This document shows, piece after piece, positions 6,515-13,489 of a stretch of 13,564 nt of DNA; the stretch's first letter is position 1; each line of letters starts with the position of its first letter. A program made the position numbers and the translations under genes. Source of the stretch: Bryobacterales bacterium (GTDB lineage: Bacteria > Acidobacteriota > Terriglobia > Bryobacterales > Bryobacteraceae); the NCBI GenBank assembly GCA_025456495.1, contig JALOKO010000042.1, positions 1 to 13,564 on the forward strand, written 5' to 3'. Below the pieces are notes generated by a model. The model did no database searches and was not told where the DNA came from. It was given only the letters and a program-made list of their open reading frames with translations.

Positions 6515-7131
6515 GCGCGGTCTCCGGACGAGGACAGGGGATCCGCGCTGGAGGGATCGCCAGCCGAGTCAGGATGGGAGACGGCGCGGCCTTGCTGAAG
6601 GCGCAAGAAGGTTCCGGCGCAGGCTTGGTGGGTGGTGGCGCGACAGCAATCGAAGGCCACCAGGGCGCGGGCGATGACATCGTAGGTGCCGGGGGTCATC
6701 TGGAGGGTTTCTGCTTCGTCGAGGGCGAACCAACCGAGGGCGGAGGCGTCATCGCCGGCATGGCCAACCTGAGGCTGGCCAGTGGGGGATGGGAGGAGTT
6801 CGCAGACGTAATCCAACAACACGTAATGGAACTCAGCGCGACCGTGGGAGTCGGGCATGATGCGTTCAAAGACGGCGGCCAGGAAGAGGGGCTGAACCTG
6901 CAGTCCGGTTTCTTCCAGGACTTCGCGGCAGAGGGCGTCTTCGAGGCGTTCGCCGGTTTCGACGGCGCCGCCGGGAAGACTCCAGTAGCCGAGCAAGGGG
7001 GCGCGTCCGCGACGGATCAAGAGCACTTCCCCGCCCCGGATGACAATGGCCCCCACGCCCACAACGGGGCGGGCGGGATAGCGGCGGCTATCGCGATTAC
7101 TGGCAGCGTCTGCGGGTTCCATGGTGGGCAT
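6511..7131 (-). CDS. Nudix hydrolase
   Basis: A 206-residue protein from ATG 7131 (ATG 7122 is also in frame). A complete Nudix box spans about residues 55-77: a glycine, five residues, E61, seven residues, then REVLEETGL. This matches GX5EX7REUXEEXGU without exception, so metal-dependent hydrolysis of a nucleoside-diphosphate-linked substrate is expected; the substrate cannot be read from the sequence. PGGAVETGE and the preceding GYWSLP resemble ADP-ribose/NADH-type or MutT-like members. A C-terminal tail of about 50 residues beyond the fold holds FDCCRATTHQACAG and then a Ser/Asp-rich end. It starts 24 bases after the propeller gene, has no clear Shine-Dalgarno, and overlaps mutS2 by 4 bp, so the three genes probably share a transcript. 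Confidence 0.93.
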   Translation of the reverse strand: MPTMEPADAASNRDSRRYPARPVVGVGAIVIRGGEVLLIRRGRAPLLGYWSLPGGAVETGERLEDALCREVLEETGLQVQPLFLAAVFERIMPDSHGRAEFHYVLLDYVCELLPSPTGQPQVGHAGDDASALGWFALDEAETLQMTPGTYDVIARALVAFDCCRATTHQACAGTFLRLQQGRAVSHPDSAGDPSSADPLSSSGDRA

Positions 7132-7155
7132 GATGAGTGACAAGTGAGGGCGAAG

Positions 7156-8055
7156 CTAGCGAGGCAGCAATCCAGGGACAGCGCTTTGGATGCGATACAC
7201 GCCAGTGCCCGTGGTGACAAAAAGCGCCATGCCGTCCGTCTCACCGAAGGTGCAGTTGGTGGGTTTGCCGGGTGTGGAGTAACTGCCCAAAGGTTTGCCC
7301 GCCTTGTCATAGATGAGGATGCGGTTGGCCGCGACGTAGATGTTGCCTTTGGTGTCTACGCAGACGCCGGTGGGGATACCGTCTTCCATGCGCGCCAGTT
7401 CGCGTTCGTTGCGCGCTTCACCGCGGTTGTTGATGTCGATGGCCAGCAGCAGGCGGCGGTCTGTGTCGGTGAGGTAGAGCGTGTTGTCGTCGGGTGAGAG
7501 GGCGATGCCGTTGAGACGGGTTTGGCTGCGCTTGATGGCGGTAACTTCGCCCTTGGCGCTGAGGCGAAAGACACCATGGAAATCGAGTTCGCGCTGTTGG
7601 GTGGCGCTGCCGAATGCGGGGTCAGTGAATAGCAGATCGCCGTTGCGGCGCAGGACAAGGTCATTGGGGGAATTGAAGGCTTTGCCCTCAAAGTCCTTCA
7701 CCAGGACCTGCTCTTTGTCATTCTCGATTTTGACGATGCGGCGGGCGGCGCTTTCGGCGACGAAGACGCGACCGGACTTATCGACGGCCAAGCCGCTGGC
7801 GGCGGCAGTGTTGTCGCGGAGCAGGTTGGTGGGTCCGGAAGGGATGTGCTTGAAGAGCCGGTTGTTGGGGACATCGGCAAAGAGCAGGAAGCCGCTGGGG
7901 CTCCAGGCGGGACCGTCGGTGTAGCGCAGATCGCGCGCAATCTCCATGATTTCGGTGCGGCTGAAATCCTGCGCCGACGCAGAGGGGGATAGCAGCAGAT
8001 ACACGGCGAAAAAAGGCAACCAAGCGTGGACAACCAGACGCGTCATCCCCTCCAT
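7156..8055 (-). CDS. Secreted SMP-30/gluconolactonase-like beta-propeller protein
   Basis: A 299-residue protein with a signal peptide: a basic N-terminus, a hydrophobic run AWLPFFAVYLLL, and probable cleavage after SASA before QDF. It should therefore be exported. The rest is a six-bladed propeller of the SMP-30/gluconolactonase/LRE family, shown by YTDGPAWSPSG (about 45-55), SPNDLVLRRNGDLLFTDP (129-146), LNGIALSPDDNTLY (181-194) and GIPTGVCVDTKGN (226-238). Compared with the family, the first metal ligand Glu is Asp47 and the third ligand, the Asp of the PDG motif, is Thr229, while Asn131 and Asn182 are kept. Lactonase activity is therefore doubtful. ATG 8055 was chosen; ATG 8046 is in frame, with GGAGGGG too close for ideal spacing. 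The gene sits between the DUF2490 and Nudix genes on the same strand. Confidence 0.88.
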   Translation of the reverse strand: MEGMTRLVVHAWLPFFAVYLLLSPSASAQDFSRTEIMEIARDLRYTDGPAWSPSGFLLFADVPNNRLFKHIPSGPTNLLRDNTAAASGLAVDKSGRVFVAESAARRIVKIENDKEQVLVKDFEGKAFNSPNDLVLRRNGDLLFTDPAFGSATQQRELDFHGVFRLSAKGEVTAIKRSQTRLNGIALSPDDNTLYLTDTDRRLLLAIDINNRGEARNERELARMEDGIPTGVCVDTKGNIYVAANRILIYDKAGKPLGSYSTPGKPTNCTFGETDGMALFVTTGTGVYRIQSAVPGLLPR

Positions 8056-8167
8056 TGTTTCAGAGTTTCGACTGGCAGGGCATGGAGGGCGACGCCAGCA
8101 GCAGGCTGTTCGCCCTGGAAACGGCGGGGACCGCCACGGAAACGGGAGGAGCGCTGCGATGACGGGG

Positions 8168-8947
8168 TTAGCGTCGAAACATGGCGCGCAGGTCAAGCTG
8201 CGTGCTGACGGTGGTGTAGAGCACCAGATTGTGCTCGCGGTCCGCGCCCAGTTGGGGAACGAAGCGCTGGTAGAAGACGCCGGATTCGATGCCCCAGTGG
8301 CTGGCCGGACGGAACCCAAGACCGGCAAAGACGCGGTTCTGCTCGAAGCGAGAGACCCCCGCATTCCGGAGGCGCACCATGACCTCGTTGTAGAGGCGGG
8401 CGTAACAGGAAGCACAGGTCTGGTTTGGCCGCTGCAGGGGGACGCGGAGGCCGGCCAGATAGCGCAACCGATGCTGCATCCACCCGGAATCCAGGCCCTT
8501 CCGTTCAAACTCGGGGCCGAAAAAGCGCTGTTCGGCGCGGAAGCGGTGCTCCAGGCGCAGGCGACCCAGGGGGCTGTAATAGGAAATCTGTTGGTGCAGC
8601 CGATGCTCGGGCAAGGACTTGGTGTCCCACTTGATTCCGGCGGGATGGGCCTTGAAGTGAGAATAGGTGACCTGGAGGCGAGTGCGGGGAGCAAGGGCGA
8701 GGTTCACGCCGGGGCGAACCAGCCACTGCTGCCAACCAGAGGCGGTCATCTCCCGCCAGCCGCCATCGAAGTGGATTCCCCAACGGCCGGAGACCTGGTA
8801 GTCCCCGCTGTAGGCCTGCCATTGGGATTGCTTGTGGCGGGGCGCCGAAACGTCCTGAGCTGAGGCGATGTGGACCAGCAGCAGCGTCAGCAGCAGCCCA
8901 GCGAAGCGCAGCCATCGGACAGCTCCACTGGAAGCAACTGCTTTCAC
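8168..8947 (-). CDS. DUF2490 family outer-membrane-type beta-barrel protein
   Basis: A 259-residue protein starting at GTG 8947, which has GGAAGGGG at a suitable distance and yields a clean signal peptide (RWLRFAGLLLTLLLVHIASA, then QDVS). Longer in-frame upstream starts give non-protein-like sequence, so they were dropped. The mature part alternates aromatic and polar residues typical of transmembrane beta-strands: SQWQAYSGDYQVSGRWGIHF, then SYYSPLGRLRLEHRFRAEQRFF. This is the DUF2490 pattern, whose members are predicted outer-membrane proteins of unknown function. Two cysteines sit three residues apart (CASC, about 178-181). The last residues (LDLRAMFRR) lack the terminal phenylalanine common in barrels. 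It is transcribed toward the propeller gene, 112 bases away. Confidence 0.75.
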   Translation of the reverse strand: MKAVASSGAVRWLRFAGLLLTLLLVHIASAQDVSAPRHKQSQWQAYSGDYQVSGRWGIHFDGGWREMTASGWQQWLVRPGVNLALAPRTRLQVTYSHFKAHPAGIKWDTKSLPEHRLHQQISYYSPLGRLRLEHRFRAEQRFFGPEFERKGLDSGWMQHRLRYLAGLRVPLQRPNQTCASCYARLYNEVMVRLRNAGVSRFEQNRVFAGLGFRPASHWGIESGVFYQRFVPQLGADREHNLVLYTTVSTQLDLRAMFRR

Positions 8948-9264
8948 CGTTTCCCCTTCCACAGCCCGAACGAGCCAGCCCGGACCAGTTCGCTTTGTCC
9001 AGCCAGCTGGCGAGCGTCGGCGGCCGAGTGCCGGGCCGGTTGGCGGATGACGCCCATGAGCATTGAAACGCAAACGACCATGCTTTGGCAACCCGCCGTA
9101 GGGTTGAATCCGGAGCGACCGCAAGGACTGTCGTGGAGACAGATGGCGGACATGGAAGTGAGGGAAGGGATGGCACTCCGCCGGGGCGACTCCGCCCAGC
9201 TTGCCGAAAGGCGGGGCGCTGCGATGGCGGGGGTAGCTGGAAGTCCACCAGGATCTACGGGATA
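8948..9264. promoter_or_regulatory. 317-bp divergent intergenic region with several potential RNA hairpins
   Basis: Lies between the minus-strand DUF2490 gene and the plus-strand SurA-like gene and must hold both promoters. On the plus strand several stems can form. GCTTTGG/CCGGAGC encloses CAACCC/GGGTTG with loop GCCGTA (9082-9116). CTGTC/GACAG is at 9128-9142, GGGCG-ACTC-CGCCC at 9184-9197, and GCC-GAAA-GGC with flanking wobble pairs at about 9198-9214. It could be a structured leader or a dispersed intergenic repeat. I could not match it to a known riboswitch class. Confidence 0.4.
9082..9116 (+). ncRNA. Candidate 13-bp two-part hairpin in the leader of the SurA-like gene
   Basis: The outer stem GCTTTGG (9082-9088) pairs with CCGGAGC (9110-9116) using two G-U pairs. 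The inner stem CAACCC (9089-9094) pairs with GGGTTG (9101-9106) perfectly around loop GCCGTA, with an AAT bulge at 9107-9109. The G-U pairs become C-A mismatches in the opposite transcript, so a plus-strand RNA is favoured. It ends about 150 bases before the SurA-like start codon. Function unknown. Confidence 0.35.
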
Positions 9265-10431
9265 ATGAAAGCAACTATGCGGTTTTTCGTCCTTGCACTC
9301 TGCTTGTTTTTGTTGCTGCCAGGCGCCAGCTCGGCCAGTGACCCCTTGGTGGTGGAACAGATCATCGCGAAAGTGAATGCCGACATCGTCACGATGGGCG
9401 ACCTGGAAGAGGCGCGCGAAATGATGATGCTGGACCTGCTGCAGCAGTGTCGTAACGAGAAGAAGTGCGCCGAAGACCTGATGGCCAAGCGCGATCCCGA
9501 TGTGCTTCGGGACAAGATTGACCAGACGCTGCTGGTGCAGCGGGCCAAGGACCTGAACATCAGCGTCGATAGCCAGGTGAGCAAAGAAGTGGCTCAGATG
9601 CAGACGCGGATGAAGATCACCGATCCGGAGGAGTTCCGGCGCTTCATTGAGCGGGAACTGCGAATCACGCTGGAAGACTATCGCGAGAAGATGCGCCAGC
9701 AGATGCTGCAACAAGAGGTGATCGGACAGGAAGTGGGGTCGAAGATCATCATCCCGCGCAGCGAACTGGAGAAGTATTACGAGGAGCACAAGAGCGACTT
9801 CCATCGCGACAAGGAGTCCGTGGCGTTGCAGGAGATCCTGGTGGCCAAGCGTACCCGAGAGGGCACTGAGCTGAGCGACGAGGAACTGAAGGCGAAGACT
9901 GACGGGATCCACGCGCGGGCCAAGCGGGGCGAGAAGTTCGATCAACTGGCGCAGGAGAACTCGGATGCGGTGTCCGCGCAGGAAGGCGGATTCCTGGGCT
10001 ACCTGGCCAAGGGGGAATTGAACGCGGAGATTGAGAAGACCGTGTTCAGCCTGGACAAGGGCGCGGTGACCGACCCCATCAAGGTGCCGAACGGCTTCAT
10101 CATTTTGAAGGTTGCGGACAAGGTATCGCCGGGCTTGCAGCCGCTGGCCGTCGTGGAGAACGAGATCATGGGCAAGTTGTGGCAGCCCCGTTTCCAGCCG
10201 GCCATTCGAACCTATCTGAGCAAATTGCGACAGGAAGCCTTCCTGGAAATCCGCGAAGGGTTTGTGGACTCCGGGGCGGTGTCGGGCAAGGACACGGCGT
10301 GGAAGGACCCGGCCGAGTTGAAGCCAGAGACGGTATCGAAGGATGAAGTGGCGGCGCAACCCCGGCGCAAGCGGCTGCTGTGGATGATCCCCATTCCCGG
10401 GACGACGACCTCGCCCAAGAGCACCAATTAG
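9265..10431 (+). CDS. SurA-like periplasmic chaperone / parvulin-domain (PpiC) protein
   Basis: A 388-residue exported protein. The start ATG 9265 gives MKATMRFFVLALCLFLLLPG, a signal peptide cut near SSA/SD. ATG 9277 is also possible; longer upstream frames are Arg/Gly-rich and not credible. Residues about 28-165 form the SurA N-terminal helical domain (EQIIAKVNADIVTMGDLEEA). Residues about 185-287 form the parvulin rotamase domain (LQEILVAK, EGGFLGYLAKGELNAEIE, KVPNGFIILKV). The expected role is folding of envelope and outer-membrane proteins. In the rotamase the histidine of the usual HILV strand is Glu and that of the final G-Y/F-H-I strand is Ile, so isomerase activity may be lost while chaperone function remains. 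A CxxxxxC pair (C62, C68) is present near the N-terminus. The C-terminal ~40 residues are basic and Pro/Thr-rich. Confidence 0.88.
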   Translation: MKATMRFFVLALCLFLLLPGASSASDPLVVEQIIAKVNADIVTMGDLEEAREMMMLDLLQQCRNEKKCAEDLMAKRDPDVLRDKIDQTLLVQRAKDLNISVDSQVSKEVAQMQTRMKITDPEEFRRFIERELRITLEDYREKMRQQMLQQEVIGQEVGSKIIIPRSELEKYYEEHKSDFHRDKESVALQEILVAKRTREGTELSDEELKAKTDGIHARAKRGEKFDQLAQENSDAVSAQEGGFLGYLAKGELNAEIEKTVFSLDKGAVTDPIKVPNGFIILKVADKVSPGLQPLAVVENEIMGKLWQPRFQPAIRTYLSKLRQEAFLEIREGFVDSGAVSGKDTAWKDPAELKPETVSKDEVAAQPRRKRLLWMIPIPGTTTSPKSTN

Positions 10432-10588
10432 GGCGCGCCCGCGATGGGTGGGCAAGGCTCCCCGGGGCGCATCACCCCGAAACCCGCTGTTCCGCCGAAG
10501 CCGGTGGCGTGAGCCGCGACGCGATGCCGTGGTTGCGGCGTTGGCGCTGCGCCAGAGCGCGCCCGCCAGTGCGGTACATTGGGTTTTT

Positions 10589-11749
10589 ATGAAAACATTC
10601 GTACGGGATCTTGAGCCCAATCAACTCTGCCGCAGTACCTTTCTGGTGAACGCCAAGGAGGTGCGGCAGAAGAAGACGGGGGAACCGTTTCTCTCGTTGA
10701 CGCTTGGCGACAAAACGGGCGATATCGACGCTAAGATGTGGGACAACGTCTCGGATGTATTGGAAAGCTTCGGGCCTGGCGACTTCATCAAGGTGAAGGG
10801 CGTGATGAGCCTGTACAACAGTCGCCCGCAGTTCACGATTCACACGCTGGACCGTCTGGAAGACTTTGAAGTCGACATGAGCGACTTCTTTGCCACCTCG
10901 GCGCGGAAGCCCGAGGAGATGTTCGAGGAACTGCAGGGAATCATCCGCGGGCTGGGCAATGCGCATCTACGCGCGCTGCTGGAAGCGTTCTTCGCTGATG
11001 AAGACATGCGGGAACGCTACCTGCGGGCGCCCGCCGCCAAGCAGATTCACCACGCCTTTCTGGGCGGATTGGTTGAGCACGTGCTGTCGTTGTGCCGGTT
11101 GTGCAAGCTGGTGGCGCCACATTACCCGATGGTGGATGAAGACCTGTTGCTGACCGGGGCTATCCTGCATGACATCGGCAAGGTGGAAGAGCTCACCTAC
11201 GATCGCGGACTGGGCTATTCCACCACGGGGCAACTGCTGGGGCACATCGCGATTGGGGTGCGGTATCTGCATGAGAAGCTGCGGCGGTTGCCAGACTTTC
11301 CGCAACCGCTGGCGGTGCTGGTGGAGCACATCATCCTCAGCCATCACGGGAAGCTGGAGTTTGGCAGCCCAAAGGTGCCAATGACGCCGGAAGCGCTGTT
11401 GCTGCACTACCTGGACGACATGGATTCCAAGATGGAGACCATGCGCGCGCAACTGGAGCGGGATGACAAAAGCGAGGGGCTGTTCACGGCGTATAACTAC
11501 GCGCTGGAGCGGACCGCGCTGAAGCGGGATCGTTTCCTGAACGGCGAGGGGTCAGCCGGGAAGCTGAACGCGGTGAAGGCCGGCGCGGAGAGCCAGCGAG
11601 CGGCGCAGCCGGCGACGCAGGCCCGCCCAACCCAAGCGCCGGCGGCGGGCCGTCCGCAGCCGCAATCCCGGGGAGAGCGCGAGTCCGCCTCCCGCACGAG
11701 CTCGCTGTTTGGCGACAAGTTGCAGGGCGCGCTGGGCCAGGAGCAGTAA
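10589..11749 (+). CDS. yhaM: YhaM-family 3'-5' exoribonuclease (OB fold + HD domain)
   Basis: A 386-residue protein from ATG 10589. Residues about 12-95 form an OB-fold nucleic-acid-binding domain (GEPFLSLTLGDKTGDIDAKM, then SLYNSRPQFTI). Residues about 150-310 form an HD phosphohydrolase domain with HHAFLGGLVEH (154-164), LHDIGK (193-198), LLGH (216-219) and SHHGKLEFGSP (251-261). This is the arrangement of B. subtilis YhaM, a manganese-dependent 3'-5' exonuclease that shortens RNA and single-stranded DNA. A tail from about 330 is rich in Ala, Pro, Gln and Arg and probably disordered. In-frame extension upstream to 10448 is Arg/Ala-rich and out of family. The gene lies 157 bases after the SurA-like gene and three bases before the BlaI-type regulator. 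Confidence 0.92.
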   Translation: MKTFVRDLEPNQLCRSTFLVNAKEVRQKKTGEPFLSLTLGDKTGDIDAKMWDNVSDVLESFGPGDFIKVKGVMSLYNSRPQFTIHTLDRLEDFEVDMSDFFATSARKPEEMFEELQGIIRGLGNAHLRALLEAFFADEDMRERYLRAPAAKQIHHAFLGGLVEHVLSLCRLCKLVAPHYPMVDEDLLLTGAILHDIGKVEELTYDRGLGYSTTGQLLGHIAIGVRYLHEKLRRLPDFPQPLAVLVEHIILSHHGKLEFGSPKVPMTPEALLLHYLDDMDSKMETMRAQLERDDKSEGLFTAYNYALERTALKRDRFLNGEGSAGKLNAVKAGAESQRAAQPATQARPTQAPAAGRPQPQSRGERESASRTSSLFGDKLQGALGQEQ

Positions 11750-11752
11750 GTG

Positions 11753-12148
11753 ATGGCGCATCCAACGACCGCTGAAGAACTACCGCCTCCGCTGGAGTTG
11801 GCTTGCCTGAACGTGCTGTGGCGCGTGGAATCAGCAAACGTCAGCGAGGTACGTGAGGCGCTGTTGCCCGGCCGGCCGCTGGCATACACCACGGTGATGA
11901 CGTTGCTGGACCGCCTGGAAAAGCGGGGGCTGGTGGCGAGACAGAAGCAAGGCCGCAGCTTTCGGTATCACGCCACGGTCGCGCGTCCGCTGCTGCAACG
12001 GCTTGCCGTGGAGCAACTGGTGGAACGGTTGTTCGATGGATCCGTGGACGAGTTGCGTGGATTCGTGGGGGCGAGCCAGGTGGGTTCCAGCGCGACGCCT
12101 CCGGTTGCCAGTTCCGACACAGGCAGCCTGGATGCGGCCCTGCTGTGA
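11753..12148 (+). CDS. BlaI/MecI/CopY-family winged-helix repressor
   Basis: A 131-residue DNA-binding regulator. ELACLNVLWRVESANVSEVR (about 15-34) and RPLAYTTVMTLLDRLEKRGL (41-60) are the winged-helix domain with the family's typical LAYTTVMT recognition helix. GRSFRYHATV forms the wing, and the helical dimerisation part follows to about 105. The final ~25 residues are Ser/Ala/Thr-rich. ATG 11753 has AGGAG nine bases upstream; a GTG at 11750 would add one residue. Relatives repress beta-lactamase, copper or stress genes and are inactivated by a BlaR1-type M56 membrane protease. None is encoded next to it here, so the signal and targets are unknown. It likely shares a transcript with yhaM. 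Confidence 0.92.
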   Translation: MAHPTTAEELPPPLELACLNVLWRVESANVSEVREALLPGRPLAYTTVMTLLDRLEKRGLVARQKQGRSFRYHATVARPLLQRLAVEQLVERLFDGSVDELRGFVGASQVGSSATPPVASSDTGSLDAALL

Positions 12149-12150
12149 GG

Positions 12151-12180
12151 GCTGGCAAGGTGAGAGCTGGCAAGGTGAGA
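12151..12180. repeat. Perfect 15-bp tandem duplication between convergent stop codons
   Basis: GCTGGCAAGGTGAGA occurs twice head to tail (12151-12165, 12166-12180). It fills nearly all of the 34 bases between the stop of the BlaI-type gene (12148) and the stop of the transporter gene (12183). No hairpin-plus-T-run terminator is visible in the gap. Confidence 0.93.
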
Positions 12181-12182
12181 GG

Positions 12183-13385
12183 CTAGACCTGGTCATCGTG
12201 TTCCAACGGCAAACCCAGACGGCTCCAGCGGCGCTGCATCAGGTGATATGCGATGAGACCCACCAGCAAGCCCGCCAGGTAGCCGTAGGGCAACGAACTG
12301 GCGATGAGTCCCACCAGGACAGCCAGCAGGAAATGCGCGGGCTGAGGCGCCAGGTCGCGAGCAAGGGCAACCAGAGCCATCGCCTCAAACAACAGCAGGA
12401 CGCCCATCAGCGGCAGGGGAAAGACCTGGATGACGGTCTGGAATCCCTGTGAAAACAGCAGCCCCAGCACGACAAAGAGCCCACCGTAAATCACCACGGA
12501 GCCGCCAGTACGACCGCCAAAGGTGAAGTGTCCCATCATGCCGCCGCTTCCATGACAGACAGGGATGCCCGCCAGGAAGGGGCTAAGCAGATTCATCAGC
12601 GAGTAGGTGAGGCCAATCTGACGGATACTGACGCGCCGTTTGGGGAATAGATCGTCCACCAACTGCCGGGTGGCCAGCACGGAGTTGGCGATGGACAGCG
12701 GGATCTGCGGCAGGGCCAGCAGGAGAAAGCCGGTCCAGACATCGGCAATCGCGGGGATATGCCAGGAGGGCGCCTGAAGGCCCACCGCGCTCGTGAGAGC
12801 GGAGGGACTAAGGCGAAAGACGAAGGCATAGACGCCACCCATCGCCACCAACACGACCGCCGCCGGGATGTGCTTGCGGGACAGAAGCAGCAAGCCGACA
12901 AAGAAGGCGACGGCGGCCAGAGCGAAGCCGGGAACGCCATCGGATGGAACATAGTCCTTCAAAGCGATGCCGGCCAACTGCAGGCCAAGCCCCAGTTGAA
13001 TGCCACGAATTACCGGCTTGGGGATCACCCGGTGGATGGCCCCCAGCAATCCCGTGACGCTCAGCAGCAGCATGCTGATGCCGATGGCCAGGCCGCCTCC
13101 AAACAGGATGGAGGCCGGTAGCTTTTGCGCGATGACAATGGCGGCCATGGCCTTGAGCGGTTGCACGGGCATGGGCATGCGGTAGAAGAGCGCGGTGGCG
13201 ATCTGCATGAGGCCGAAGACCGTCAGCACGCTGGCAGGCTGGAGACCGGATGCGAGCACCATGCCGACAAGCAGAGGAAGGTCAGTGCCCAGATCGCCAA
13301 AGGCGCCGGACCATTCCTGGCGCGTGAAGCGGATTGGCGGGCGAGAACTGGAGGAGGTGGACGGTTCACTGACGATGGAGGACAT
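12183..13385 (-). CDS. MOT1-type molybdate/sulfate transporter
   Basis: A 400-residue polytopic membrane protein with about 10-12 hydrophobic segments. Two hallmark motifs of the MOT1 family are clear: SGAFGDLGTDLPLL near the N-terminus (26-39) and PVCHGSGGMMGHFTFGGRTG at about 275-294. MPVQPLKAMAA (72-82) matches the substrate-site loop shared with SulP carriers. The family takes up molybdate and in some cases sulfate across the inner membrane; which one applies here cannot be told from sequence. ATG 13385 was chosen because GGGAAG lies six bases upstream; a GTG at 13427 would add 14 polar residues. The first 20 residues are Ser/Pro-rich and cytoplasmic. No molybdenum-cofactor riboswitch or ModE-like site was recognised in the visible upstream sequence. 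It converges on the BlaI-type gene. Confidence 0.9.
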   Translation of the reverse strand: MSSIVSEPSTSSSSRPPIRFTRQEWSGAFGDLGTDLPLLVGMVLASGLQPASVLTVFGLMQIATALFYRMPMPVQPLKAMAAIVIAQKLPASILFGGGLAIGISMLLLSVTGLLGAIHRVIPKPVIRGIQLGLGLQLAGIALKDYVPSDGVPGFALAAVAFFVGLLLLSRKHIPAAVVLVAMGGVYAFVFRLSPSALTSAVGLQAPSWHIPAIADVWTGFLLLALPQIPLSIANSVLATRQLVDDLFPKRRVSIRQIGLTYSLMNLLSPFLAGIPVCHGSGGMMGHFTFGGRTGGSVVIYGGLFVVLGLLFSQGFQTVIQVFPLPLMGVLLLFEAMALVALARDLAPQPAHFLLAVLVGLIASSLPYGYLAGLLVGLIAYHLMQRRWSRLGLPLEHDDQV

Positions 13386-13489
13386 TTGCTGCTTCCCGCC
13401 CGCAGCAAGCGGCTGTCCATGCGGCACGCTGCTTGGGCCTGTGCTCTTCTTACCGTAGCGCGAGAGGCGGAAGGAGTGCTGAGCGCGAC

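Noticed and set aside
8056..8694. In-frame upstream extension of the SMP-30-like gene by 213 codons
   Set aside because: It lies opposite or inside the DUF2490 gene in another frame and is Ser/Pro/Arg-rich; the signal peptide at 8055 marks the real start.
9082..9145. Cobalamin or c-di-GMP-I riboswitch
   Set aside because: The piece AATCCGGAGCG looks like part of a cobalamin element and GCAAAC like part of GEMM, but the remaining conserved blocks and their order are missing.
9085..9264. In-frame upstream extension of the SurA-like gene
   Set aside because: Arg/Gly-rich, not protein-like, and it would bury the signal peptide inside the protein.
10431..10453. GC-rich hairpin after the SurA-like gene (GCCCGC/GTGGGC) as a terminator
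   Set aside because: The stem is short and no T-run follows, so it does not qualify as a rho-independent terminator.
8944..10620. A 558-codon minus-strand frame opposite the SurA-like gene
   Set aside because: Antisense shadow of a well-supported gene; the translation has no domain character (His/Leu/Gln-rich).
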